A stretch of 64,000 bases of DNA from Selenomonadaceae bacterium (GTDB lineage: Bacteria > Bacillota > Negativicutes > Selenomonadales > Selenomonadaceae). Positions within the stretch are counted from its first letter, which is position 1, and each line of letters opens with the position of its first letter. The stretch covers positions 1 through 64,000 of the forward strand of contig JALFXV010000093.1 of the NCBI GenBank assembly GCA_022786545.1. The letters are read 5' to 3'. The notes beneath the pieces were generated by a model. It worked only from the letters and a program-made list of their open reading frames with translations. It had not been told where the DNA came from and did not search any database. Below, piece by piece: positions 38,961-48,499 of the stretch. Both the position numbers and the translations under genes were made by a program.

Positions 38961-40172
38961 TTATTCCTCCAACGCTTTTTTCAAGGCACTTTCCACCATT
39001 TTCTGCAGCACATCGCTGATTTCCCCAATCTGCCGCAGGCTGGCCAAAATCTGCTGCAGGCACTCGCCGGATATCCTCTCAGGCTTCTCCGCCTCCAGCC
39101 ATGAGATATCCGCCAGCCGCCTGATATCGTCCAAAGAAAACCTGATATCCTGGCTCAAATCCTGCAAAAACAGCTTTTTCGCCTCATTGGCGCTATTGAC
39201 CAGCCGCAGTGCCTCAGTCAGCTGGTTGTTCTGCCTGCGCTCCTGCTCCTGCTGCAAAAGCTTCTGCATCTTTTCCTCATTGATGCCCCGGGTAGCTACA
39301 AAAACATCCTCCACCAGGCCGTCCGCATCCCGGTTGCCCACGATCAGGTACGCCTCGGACCAGCCTGTAGTGCGCCCCTTGAACTCCAGGGACATGACAT
39401 TCTTGCAGCCCATCCTCTCATTGATGGTATGAATGTCCAGAAACTCCCGCATGGCGGCCTGATATTCCCTGCTGACGGCATTTTCTATCACATTTCCCAG
39501 CTGAGAATCATAGGTTTTGGTCTTGTCAATCATCTCCCGGATAGCAGGGGAAATCTTCAGCTCAAGAAAGCGGTTGCTGGACACATTCACGTACAACGAA
39601 TTGTCATACATCTTCACCATAGACATGACAATGTCCATGCGCCGCTTCATGTCGTTCTTCTTCTCGCTCTCCATCATCATTTCCCTGTCCCGGTTCTGGA
39701 AAGCGAAAACAAACTCCTCAGGCCGTCCCAGAATCTTCACCACCAGGCAGCGGCAGTAGTGAATCTCCCCGTCCTGCACCACCCGGTATTTTAGGGAATA
39801 GCTGTCCTGGCGCTCAAAGACCTTCTTGATGCTGGCCCTGGTCAGCACCGGCTCAAAAAGCTCCTGGTCATCAGGATGCACCGCCTTGCGCACATAGGTA
39901 TACAAATTTGTCTCAAAATCGCCATTCTCGAACTGCTTGCCAAACATCTCCTGGGTAATGCGGCTGTAACGGTAGCTTCTCATATTGCCCGTCTCAAGAT
40001 TGGCATAATAAACATCATGATAGCTGGAACTAAGCGCATTGATAATGCGATAGCTCTGTTCCAGTTCCAGGCGGAGGCTTTCATCCGACACAGTGCTTAA
40101 ATCCCTGTTAAATTCGTAAAGGCTTTGTGTACGCTCATCCCTCATCAGCATCTTCCTTACACCATTTCGCAA
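38961..40172 (-). CDS. PAS-type protein with degenerate HisKA-like C-terminus
   Basis: PAS-like N-terminal regions; C-terminal ANEAKKLFLQDLSQDIRFSLDDIRRLADI resembles DHp, with Gln at the phospho-His position and no ATPase domain. Confidence 0.7.
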   Translation of the reverse strand: MRNGVRKMLMRDERTQSLYEFNRDLSTVSDESLRLELEQSYRIINALSSSYHDVYYANLETGNMRSYRYSRITQEMFGKQFENGDFETNLYTYVRKAVHPDDQELFEPVLTRASIKKVFERQDSYSLKYRVVQDGEIHYCRCLVVKILGRPEEFVFAFQNRDREMMMESEKKNDMKRRMDIVMSMVKMYDNSLYVNVSSNRFLELKISPAIREMIDKTKTYDSQLGNVIENAVSREYQAAMREFLDIHTINERMGCKNVMSLEFKGRTTGWSEAYLIVGNRDADGLVEDVFVATRGINEEKMQKLLQQEQERRQNNQLTEALRLVNSANEAKKLFLQDLSQDIRFSLDDIRRLADISWLEAEKPERISGECLQQILASLRQIGEISDVLQKMVESALKKALEE

Positions 40173-40283
40173 AATTCACTCTATGCTATATTATACATGG
40201 AATTTGTACAAAAAAAAAGTAGCAATTTACATGGCACTGTAAAATATATTTTACCTGCAACTTATCTGGCAATTATCTTATTC

Positions 40284-40313
40284 CAGCATTATCCTATACA
40301 GCATTATCCTATC
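40284..40313. repeat. 2 x 15-bp tandem repeat overlapping the truB stop codon
   Basis: CAGCATTATCCTATA / CAGCATTATCCTATC. Confidence 0.85.
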
Positions 40314-41205
40314 TGACAATTACCTTGTCCGGCAGAATCGCCGACTTTTCCACATCAAAATGCCCGATGCCTATAAATTCCTCATTACAATACACCCTGA
40401 GTATGACATCCCCCTCAGGCTGATGCTGCATCTGAAACTGCCTGTCATGAGTCAGAAGCCCATTGGAAAATGCCTTCAGCCGGTCAGGCCGCAAATCGTA
40501 GCGAGGCAGGTGCCCGAGATACACATCCATCGGCAAAAGCGACGCCTCCTTCAGCTCTGCCAGCTGCTCTGCTGTCACCGCATCCCCAAGGGCGAAGCTT
40601 CCTACCGCCCGCCGCACCAGAAAAGACATGGTGGCAGGTATCCCCAGATACGCCCCCAAATCCGTGCACAGGCTCCTGATATACGTGCCCTTGGAGCATA
40701 CCACATCAAATGCAATATGATTTTTCCCCGCCTGCAAAAGCTTCAGGGCATGAATCTGCACCTGCCGGGAAGGGATTTCTACCTGATGCCCCTCCCGCAA
40801 CAAATCACAGGCCCGCCTGCCATTTATCTTGATGGCGGAGTGGGCAGGCGGCACCTGGGTAATAGTGCCGGTAAAGGCAGCAAAGGCCTCCAGCAGCCTC
40901 TCCCTCTCAGGCATGGCAAAAAAATCGGCACGCTCCACTACCTTGCCGCTGTCATCACCGCTGTCCGTGGCGAAGCCAAAGACCAGCTCCGCCCTGTACG
41001 CCTTCTCCACGCTGTCCAGATATTCAATCAGCCGGGTAGCCCTGCCTACGGCAACAGGCAGCACCCCTGCCGCCCCCGGGTCCAGGGTGCCTGCGTGCCC
41101 TACCTTCTTTTCCCCCAGCTGCCGCCTCACATACCCCACTGCATCATGAGAAGTCATGCCGGGGGGCTTCAAAAAATTAATAAACCCATCCATAAGCCAA
41201 ACCAC
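40309..41205 (-). CDS. truB: tRNA pseudouridine(55) synthase
   Basis: GFINFLKPPGMTSHDAVGYVRRQLGEKKVGHAGTLDPGAAGVLPVAVGRATRL. Confidence 0.97.
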   Translation of the reverse strand: MVWLMDGFINFLKPPGMTSHDAVGYVRRQLGEKKVGHAGTLDPGAAGVLPVAVGRATRLIEYLDSVEKAYRAELVFGFATDSGDDSGKVVERADFFAMPERERLLEAFAAFTGTITQVPPAHSAIKINGRRACDLLREGHQVEIPSRQVQIHALKLLQAGKNHIAFDVVCSKGTYIRSLCTDLGAYLGIPATMSFLVRRAVGSFALGDAVTAEQLAELKEASLLPMDVYLGHLPRYDLRPDRLKAFSNGLLTHDRQFQMQHQPEGDVILRVYCNEEFIGIGHFDVEKSAILPDKVIVR

Positions 41206-41243
41206 ACCTCACTCGCTTAATCTTCACAACTGCACTCTCGCCT

Positions 41244-41269
41244 TTATAACACTACCTTATAATACTACC
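41244..41269. repeat. 2 x 13-bp tandem repeat upstream of truB
   Basis: TTATAACACTACC / TTATAATACTACC. Confidence 0.8.
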
Positions 41270-41362
41270 TTCTCACAAAAATAAACACAAAGAGATGTCT
41301 CTCCTTGTGTTGCAATAATTTTTCCTCTATTGTACATTATAATGAAAACCTTGGCAAGGCAA

Positions 41363-41779
41363 TCAATATCTAAACCATGACTTTTCATCCTTTTCCACAC
41401 GCCGTGCCAAAATCAGCGACTGATGCAGCAGGCTGCGCAATATTTCAATGTTTTCCTTCACCTCATCATCCATATCTGCCTTATTTTCCTTCGGCAGCTG
41501 TTCAACAAGATTCTTCAGCTTGGCAGAAATCTGCTGATCTGCCACTTCCCCAGCCTGCTCATCCTGCTCATCGGCCTGCTGTCCCAGCAGATAATCCACG
41601 CTCACACCATAAAAATCAGCAAAATCCCGCAAAGCCCCCAGCTCCGGCATTCTTTTGCCATGCTCTATCTGGGAAATCGCCGCCGCAGTATAGGAGCGAT
41701 TGTATCTTTCATTGTATTGCCGCCTGAATTCCGTCTGGCTCAAGCCGCTTTTGAGCCGCAACGCCCTAAACCGCGTCAT
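41363..41779 (-). CDS. XRE-family helix-turn-helix regulator
   Basis: LKSGLSQTEFRRQYNERYNRSYTAAAISQIEHGKRMPELGALRDFADFYGVSVDYLLG. Confidence 0.88.
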   Translation of the reverse strand: MTRFRALRLKSGLSQTEFRRQYNERYNRSYTAAAISQIEHGKRMPELGALRDFADFYGVSVDYLLGQQADEQDEQAGEVADQQISAKLKNLVEQLPKENKADMDDEVKENIEILRSLLHQSLILARRVEKDEKSWFRY

Positions 41780-41963
41780 GATTTTCCTCCTATTTCAGAT
41801 ACTTGCAGATACATTCTACATGCTTTCTGCATTATATAAAATAAATCATATTTTTCACGAAAATATATTTTCCTTTCCTTTAAAAAGTGATATAATGTTT
41901 GTAGAATATTTTTTTGCATCCCATCTGTAAAGCCATTTTCCCAAAACAAATAATTCTGCTATA

Positions 41964-42661
41964 ATGAAAAAAGAAAGCCGTATGACCAACCCTAAAGTGC
42001 GCGATACTGTATTCTGCAAGTACATGAGTACAAGAGACCATCTGCTGGCCCTTCTGAATGCCATCAAAGGAACCCGTTATACTGATCCTTCCGGCATCAA
42101 AATCAATACGCTCAGCGGAAGCTTCTACAGCAACATAAAAAATGATATTTCCTTCATGCTGGATACGCTCATCATGATGCTGATTGAGCACCAGACTCTC
42201 TGAGTGACGCATTCATGGCACCATCAGACAAACTGGAGCTCATCGTGAACGTCTACAATCTTGCCGATGGCATGAACTAGGGCTTAAAGGAGCGGTGCAG
42301 GCCTCTCAATGAATATAGCATTTTCGCAAATCACTACAAGCAGCTTCGCAAACAGCGGCTGCCTATTGATGAAGCTGTCAGCGCAACCATCAGATATTGC
42401 ATTGACAACAATGTTATGAAAGACTATCTTCAGCATAATGAAAGCGAGGTAATTGATATGTTTGGCTTTGAATGGGATGAAAAAGAAGAACGACAGGCTC
42501 TGATTGAAATCAGTGAAGCGCGTGGCGAGGCTCGAGGTGAGGAGCGCGGAAAAATCTCAACCATTCGCGACCTGCTCGCTAATGGGCTGGTTACTTTGGA
42601 TGCCTTGAAAGCGACAGGTCGCTATTCTCCTGAAGAATTGGATGCCATAGCAAAAATGTAA
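41964..42661 (+). pseudogene. Degraded Rpn-family (PD-(D/E)XK) recombination-promoting nuclease / putative transposase
   Basis: N-part MTNPKVRDTVFCKYMSTRDHLLALLNAIKGT; after a disruption, LELIVNVYNLADGMN*GLKERCRPLNEYSIFANHYKQLRKQ... then KDYLQHNESEVIDMFGFEWDEKEE..GEARGEERGK; internal stop and deletion. Confidence 0.8.
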
Positions 42662-42686
42662 GCACAGCACAATATAATCTTTCTAT

Positions 42687-42716
42687 AAAAACAGCCACGC
42701 CATTGTGGCTGTTTTT
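42687..42716. terminator. Bidirectional terminator
   Basis: AAAAACAGCCAC gccatt GTGGCTGTTTTTA. Confidence 0.85.
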
Positions 42717-42753
42717 ATTTGCAGAAAATCAAATATTACAACTACATCTTTCA

Positions 42754-43863
42754 CTATCTGAATTCATTGATTGCCTTTATTACTATATCCTGCTCCTCAT
42801 CAGTCATGCCATTATCTAATGGTATAGAAAGCACTGTCTTAGCATACCGCTCAGTAATAGGATAATCACCTGCTTTTTTGCCCAGATAAGCATACGCCTC
42901 AGACAGATGCGGTGGAATAGGATAATGTATAATCGTACCTATATCTTTTTCATTCAAATATTCCATCAATTCATCACGTCTATCTGTACGAATAACAAAC
43001 TGGTGCCAAATATGGGTTGCACCATCACGAATTTTAGGCAATTCGATACATGGATTATTCAACTCAGCCAAATAGTTCTCACAAATCCTCTGTTTTTCAT
43101 CCGCTAATTCATTCAGATGTCGCAAACGAACCCTCAGTAATCCTGCCTGCATTTCATCCAAACGAGAATTAGCACCCACAACCTTATTGTAGTATCTCTT
43201 TTCACTGCCATAATTTCTAAAAATTCGACATTCATCAGCCAGCTTTTCATCATTAGTCACGATGGCACCAGCATCACCAAAGGCACCAAGATTTTTAGAC
43301 GGATAAAATGAAAAACAACCTATATCGCCAAAAGTACCAGTCATTTTCCCATCAAAGCAAGCACCATGAGATTGAGCGCAATCTTCCACCACACGCAATT
43401 TATACTTATTAGCAATTTCCATTATCGGCTTCATATTAGATGCCTGCCCATATAAATGCACCACAAGAATAGCCTTTGTACGCTCGGAGATTTTTTCTTC
43501 TATTTTCGTTGCATCTATATTGTAATATTCATCCGGCTCCACAAATACAGGCGTAGCACCATTGATTGTAATCCCCATGACACTAGCAATGTACGTGTTT
43601 CCCTGTACTATAACCTCGTCACCTTTACCGATGCCTAAAATCCGAAAAGCTATCCACAATGCATCCAAACCGCTGGCCAAGCCTACGCAATGCTTTGCAC
43701 CACAATAATCTGCAAATTCCTGCTCAAAGCCCCTGACTTCATTCCCCAAGACATACCAGCCTGAACGAAGAACTTCAACTGCCTTCTTTTCAAACTCCTC
43801 CTGATACATAAAAAAGCCACGGTCTAACCTATTTGGCATAATCTTCATATACAATTCCCCCAA
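42754..43863 (-). CDS. DegT/DnrJ/EryC1/StrS-family sugar aminotransferase
   Basis: GCFSFYPSKNLGAFGDAGAIVTND PLP-lysine motif. Confidence 0.94.
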   Translation of the reverse strand: MGELYMKIMPNRLDRGFFMYQEEFEKKAVEVLRSGWYVLGNEVRGFEQEFADYCGAKHCVGLASGLDALWIAFRILGIGKGDEVIVQGNTYIASVMGITINGATPVFVEPDEYYNIDATKIEEKISERTKAILVVHLYGQASNMKPIMEIANKYKLRVVEDCAQSHGACFDGKMTGTFGDIGCFSFYPSKNLGAFGDAGAIVTNDEKLADECRIFRNYGSEKRYYNKVVGANSRLDEMQAGLLRVRLRHLNELADEKQRICENYLAELNNPCIELPKIRDGATHIWHQFVIRTDRRDELMEYLNEKDIGTIIHYPIPPHLSEAYAYLGKKAGDYPITERYAKTVLSIPLDNGMTDEEQDIVIKAINEFR

Positions 43864-43869
43864 CGATAT

Positions 43870-44060
43870 TTACCCATGAACCAAATTAATTTTAGTCAAA
43901 TCAACCATACATCCGCCACAGGACAAGCCTACACCAAATCCAAGTATCATAACGCGCCTCAGCATAGCACTATCCCCGGCTGCCAGCAAATCCTTCAACG
44001 CTATCGGAATGGAATTGGAAACTGTATTGCCATAATTTGCTACATCATAGGCATATAGGT
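43870..44060 (-). pseudogene. 3' remnant of a FabH-like 3-oxoacyl-ACP synthase III
   Basis: NYGNTVSNSIPIALKDLLAAGDSAMLRRVMILGFGVGLSCGGCMVDL matches a KAS III C-terminus only; the upstream sequence is unrelated. Confidence 0.7.
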
Positions 44061-44288
44061 AGTTGCTAAAATAAATATATTTACAACTATAAGAAGAACG
44101 CAACTTCTTTTTAGTGCAGTTTTCGTATACATTGATATATTCCCCTTTAAATAGACTAAGTAACCATAAACTACTATTGACTAATTTACTACACACTTAA
44201 AGTAAATGCACCTTAGATATCCTTCTTTATATTTGTCTGGTATAAAGTCTATAAATCATTCCTCCAAATCCACATTCACACACGATAA

Positions 44289-46433
44289 TCATTGTTGTTT
44301 TCGAATATTAACAATCATTTTATACAGTGCTTCACTACTGACCTCATCAACAAGCCATCCCATGCCAGTCTCACGAATTCTATCCGCAGGAGCACCCATA
44401 TTAAATGCTAACACCTTATATCCTGAATATATAGCCTCACTTACAGTATAGGAATAAGTCTCTGGACATATGGACGGAATCAAAACTATATTTGTTTTAT
44501 ATCTTGCCAATAAATCTGATACATCTCTATTATCATATGCACCAGTAACTTCAAGCATTCTTGACTTATTTACATAAGCGTTAGGATATATATCTGTATA
44601 CCCTATAACCGTAATCTTAATATTATCCCTATTCTCTTGTATTAACTTCACTAACTCATCAAGTATCCTGGCTCCTTTTTCGATACCTATTGCCCCCAAC
44701 ACACTAATGTGGAAAACTTCATTACTTTCAAATATTTCATTGTATGTAACATATATAGATTCTGGTATTCTATGTTCTATAGTTTCAATATTTATGGATG
44801 GATAATAACTTTCTATAATATTAGTCGTATTCCTGCTTGGTGTAATTACTCGGTTAGCCTGAGCTAACAATCTAAAAAATTGCTTTCTCCAATACTCAAT
44901 ATCTTTGCACAGCAAATAAGAGTGCAAACATTTATTACATACATCGACACTTTTTTCTTGTTTGCAATACTTAAATTCACTATTTAGCAAATTATATCTC
45001 GGACAAACACAATAAAAATCATGCACAAAAAAAACATATGGAAGATTTGCTTCTAATATCATTGAAACAATTTTTCCCAATGGATAATCCACCAACTGGT
45101 TAATGAAAATATATTCGATTTGAAAAGCACTGCACAACCTACGTAAAAAAGTTTTATCAGTCTTTTGAAAATCAAAAAACAGCTCACGTAAAGATAACAT
45201 ATTATGAGTTGTAACCTTCAAAGTCTTTCCATCTGGCATAAGTTCCATTAGAAAGAAAACCTTTTCTGGATTATCTTCAATCTTTCTTTTTACATACGTA
45301 GCTGCCCCTCCACCTAGCGAATGATTTATAATCAATTCTGCCTTAACACTTTTACGTATATTTCTTTCAAGAAGCACTTCCATAAAAAGACGTATATCCT
45401 GAACAGGATCCCGCAAAATATACTCATCTATTACGTTTTGGTAATCCGGATAACGCTTAGTAAGTATTTGCAAGTTTTCATTAATCCTATCCTGCTTGCT
45501 TTTAGTTATAATTTCTCCGAAACTTGCTCCATGCTTATGATATACAAAAAGATTAGTAATCATAGTATTGGTATATCCAGCACGGACTGCCCTTCTACAC
45601 CAATCATTTTCTTCGCCATACCCTTTACCATATACTTCATCCAAAACACCAATTTCCTTGATGCATTTTCTGCTCATAGCCATACAAAACCCTACACCTG
45701 TTGGAATATCTACAATAGCTCCTGAACCAAAATTTTCGAATAAAGCATCAATAGTATTTACATCTATTCCTTTAGGCAATGCATTATCCTCACAAAATTT
45801 TGGGAAAGAACAAATAGTGGCTGAATTCGAAAATGGTGTTACAGAAGCTACGTATTCATTCTTCAGGATGGGCTGCATAATACGTTGTAACCACCCCATT
45901 GGAACCTCTGTATCCGTATTCAATATTACTATATCATTATTGGACATAGACATTCCTTTATTTACAGTACCTATAAATCCCATATTTTCAATATTATTAA
46001 CAATATACAACTGTTTTAACCATTGTGGTTTTTTCTGACTTTCAACTCGTAGCAATAATTCATCAATTTTTTTATCTGTACTGCAATCGTTAATCAAATA
46101 TAAATTATATGCGGAATTTGTATTCTGATATATTGTCTTTAAACACTTTTCAGTGTATTCATAGGCATTGTAGATAGGTATAATTATATCAACAGTATCT
46201 AGAAGCTCGACATATTCAGACTGATATAAGCAATCGTTAAGATAATAATGTTCACGCACTGTACTCTTATCAAAGATTTCAATTTTTCTTTGAATTCGTT
46301 TCAATGCACTAAGCAACTCTCCATTTTGCAAATAACATATAACCTTATTTAGATTTTTTAAGTTTATTAATTCTTTATGATTTGCAAGCTGTTTTATTAA
46401 TTTAAACATCACATACCTCACTAGCAGCGCCAA
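44289..46433 (-). CDS. Two-domain glycosyltransferase (GT2 N-terminal, GT4-like C-terminal)
   Basis: DIIIPIYNAYEYTEKCLKTIYQNT...NTDTEVPMGWLQRIM (GT2); ISVLGAIGIEKGARILDELVKLI...PSICPETYSYTVSEAIYSGYKVLAFNMGAPADRI (GT4). Confidence 0.88.
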   Translation of the reverse strand: MALLVRYVMFKLIKQLANHKELINLKNLNKVICYLQNGELLSALKRIQRKIEIFDKSTVREHYYLNDCLYQSEYVELLDTVDIIIPIYNAYEYTEKCLKTIYQNTNSAYNLYLINDCSTDKKIDELLLRVESQKKPQWLKQLYIVNNIENMGFIGTVNKGMSMSNNDIVILNTDTEVPMGWLQRIMQPILKNEYVASVTPFSNSATICSFPKFCEDNALPKGIDVNTIDALFENFGSGAIVDIPTGVGFCMAMSRKCIKEIGVLDEVYGKGYGEENDWCRRAVRAGYTNTMITNLFVYHKHGASFGEIITKSKQDRINENLQILTKRYPDYQNVIDEYILRDPVQDIRLFMEVLLERNIRKSVKAELIINHSLGGGAATYVKRKIEDNPEKVFFLMELMPDGKTLKVTTHNMLSLRELFFDFQKTDKTFLRRLCSAFQIEYIFINQLVDYPLGKIVSMILEANLPYVFFVHDFYCVCPRYNLLNSEFKYCKQEKSVDVCNKCLHSYLLCKDIEYWRKQFFRLLAQANRVITPSRNTTNIIESYYPSINIETIEHRIPESIYVTYNEIFESNEVFHISVLGAIGIEKGARILDELVKLIQENRDNIKITVIGYTDIYPNAYVNKSRMLEVTGAYDNRDVSDLLARYKTNIVLIPSICPETYSYTVSEAIYSGYKVLAFNMGAPADRIRETGMGWLVDEVSSEALYKMIVNIRKQQ

Positions 46434-46449
46434 ATAAATTAATTTTAAA

Positions 46450-48495
46450 TTATATATTTTTGTACTTACGTATTTTTTCCAAAATCCTATATCCTTTAGT
46501 ATTCTTTATAGCTTGTAACTCTTTTTCTAAATTATTAAAATTACTATCATATTCCTTAATTGCTCTCTCAAATTTGTCATTATCAGCAATAAACTTATCA
46601 TAAGCAAACTTTGAAACATCTATTACATTTAATATTTTCAAAAAATACTCCACTTCAAAATATGATGAGTTATTAAAATCCGCAACAAATTCAATTATGG
46701 GATCTATTGTTATAAAAATATATTTATTGCCACTTTTTTTTAATGCATTATGCGAAACAATAGTATAATCTTTTGCATCTGTATTTACCGAGACTATCTC
46801 AATTTCACAACAAGCATTTTCCAACGGATCAAACCTTAACCGTCCATCAGTATGTATATTTGTTAAATCAAATCTCACTTTGTAAGTGTTGTTATGCTCA
46901 AAACTAGATGGTGATACAACATTTTCACTCTTATATAAACCATCAATATATGGATAAATAGTTGGTACATATTCATAACTAAACCAACTGGAAATGTCCA
47001 CCTCTCTTTTCAAACGATTATTACTGCACACAGATACAATATAACGATCTTTATCCTTATCTGTATCCAACTTGTTTAATACTCTCAAGCTGAATGTATC
47101 ACCTTTTGCCGGATACAACATCTCACCTGTCAAATCATGCTCGCCCTGCAAATAATGTTCTACATACTTAAACTCTCTATGTAAAAACGCATCAAACTCA
47201 TCAAAATAAAACTCCTTAACATGGAATTCATTATGAAAGTCAGGCAAATCAGAATAAGTTCTCTTATCCGGGCTAGACATAACCAATATTCCATCATCTT
47301 TTAAACAACGCTTAATTTCCTTTAAGAATTTATTTTGTAAGTCTTCATTGACATGCTCTATTGTTTCGAAGCTGATAATTACATCAAAAGTATTATCTGA
47401 AAACGGTAATTCCGCGATAGATGCTTCCAAATATTTTGCATTGCTTATATCTGAATAGCAGTGATTAGCAAAACTAATAGCCTCACTAGAAATGTCTATA
47501 CCGGTAACTTCCTCTGCAACTGAAGCCATAAGTGCCGTACCATAACCAGCCCCACAAGCGGCATCCAATACCTTCTTCCCTTTTACAATATTCAAAACGG
47601 CATTGTACCGCTGATAATGCTCTGCCACTATATACTTCTCAGACATATCTGGTACAAATCGTTCTCCAGTAAAAGGTAAAGTATATTCTTCCTTTTCAAA
47701 CTTCTGCTTCTTTTTATCCATATTACAATCAACCACTTTCTCTGAAACCAATACAATGGAGTTATATCTGAATACTCCCAGCATATTTCTCCAATTTTTC
47801 TTGTAGCTTTCTGCCTCATCATCAATAAACGAAGTTTCATCAGGCTCATGGAATTTATGCAGTGTATGCATGGTTGTTTTCATGCCAAACTTGTCTACAA
47901 ATAAAACTATATCCCTGCCAAAATCCGTAAAAACCTTCGCTCCCTCAGGGCGTAAAGGATCTCCATGGAAAACTTCCAATGGATTGTATTTTCTGCTCAT
48001 CGTGACAATATTTTCATGTACTGGAACTGTAAAGATGTGTTTTCCACCTGGCTTTAAAACACGATTTATTTCCTTTAAAGCCCGTGTTACATCCCATACA
48101 TGCTCTAATACATCTTCCGTGATAACAAAATCAAAATAATTATCTTCAAAAGGAATATTTTGCAGGTCTATACACATAATCCCATCAAGGTAATCCCCGG
48201 ATGCAACACCATCAAAATACTCACCGCACCGATACCCTGAAAAAGTCTTATACAACTCATGGACTTTGCCCTGGCTGCACAGGTTTAATATACAAAGATT
48301 TTCATTTGCTCCATTTTGCATTTGTTTTTTTGCAATAGATATTTCCTTTTGTATAATACCTGCGATATCTGATACCCTAATACTAGCACCACAAAAAGAG
48401 CACACCGCTTCTCTTAATAAAGTAGCTTTATCATCAATTTTGAACTCAGTTTCTACACCACATACATTACATTTTTCTCTAGCAACTATACGCAT
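46450..48495 (-). CDS. Tandem class-I SAM methyltransferase protein (two methyltransferase domains)
   Basis: First domain IPFEDNYFDFVITEDVLEHVWDVTRALKEINRVLKPGG; second domain VLDAACGAGYGTALMASVAEEVTGIDIS...FDVIISFETIEHV. Confidence 0.87.
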   Translation of the reverse strand: MRIVAREKCNVCGVETEFKIDDKATLLREAVCSFCGASIRVSDIAGIIQKEISIAKKQMQNGANENLCILNLCSQGKVHELYKTFSGYRCGEYFDGVASGDYLDGIMCIDLQNIPFEDNYFDFVITEDVLEHVWDVTRALKEINRVLKPGGKHIFTVPVHENIVTMSRKYNPLEVFHGDPLRPEGAKVFTDFGRDIVLFVDKFGMKTTMHTLHKFHEPDETSFIDDEAESYKKNWRNMLGVFRYNSIVLVSEKVVDCNMDKKKQKFEKEEYTLPFTGERFVPDMSEKYIVAEHYQRYNAVLNIVKGKKVLDAACGAGYGTALMASVAEEVTGIDISSEAISFANHCYSDISNAKYLEASIAELPFSDNTFDVIISFETIEHVNEDLQNKFLKEIKRCLKDDGILVMSSPDKRTYSDLPDFHNEFHVKEFYFDEFDAFLHREFKYVEHYLQGEHDLTGEMLYPAKGDTFSLRVLNKLDTDKDKDRYIVSVCSNNRLKREVDISSWFSYEYVPTIYPYIDGLYKSENVVSPSSFEHNNTYKVRFDLTNIHTDGRLRFDPLENACCEIEIVSVNTDAKDYTIVSHNALKKSGNKYIFITIDPIIEFVADFNNSSYFEVEYFLKILNVIDVSKFAYDKFIADNDKFERAIKEYDSNFNNLEKELQAIKNTKGYRILEKIRKYKNI

Positions 48496-48499
48496 TTGC

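Noticed and set aside
43870-44196. Intact small ORF of 108 aa
   Set aside because: Only its C-terminal half matches a KAS III C-terminus; the N-terminal part is unrelated AT-rich sequence, so called a pseudogene remnant
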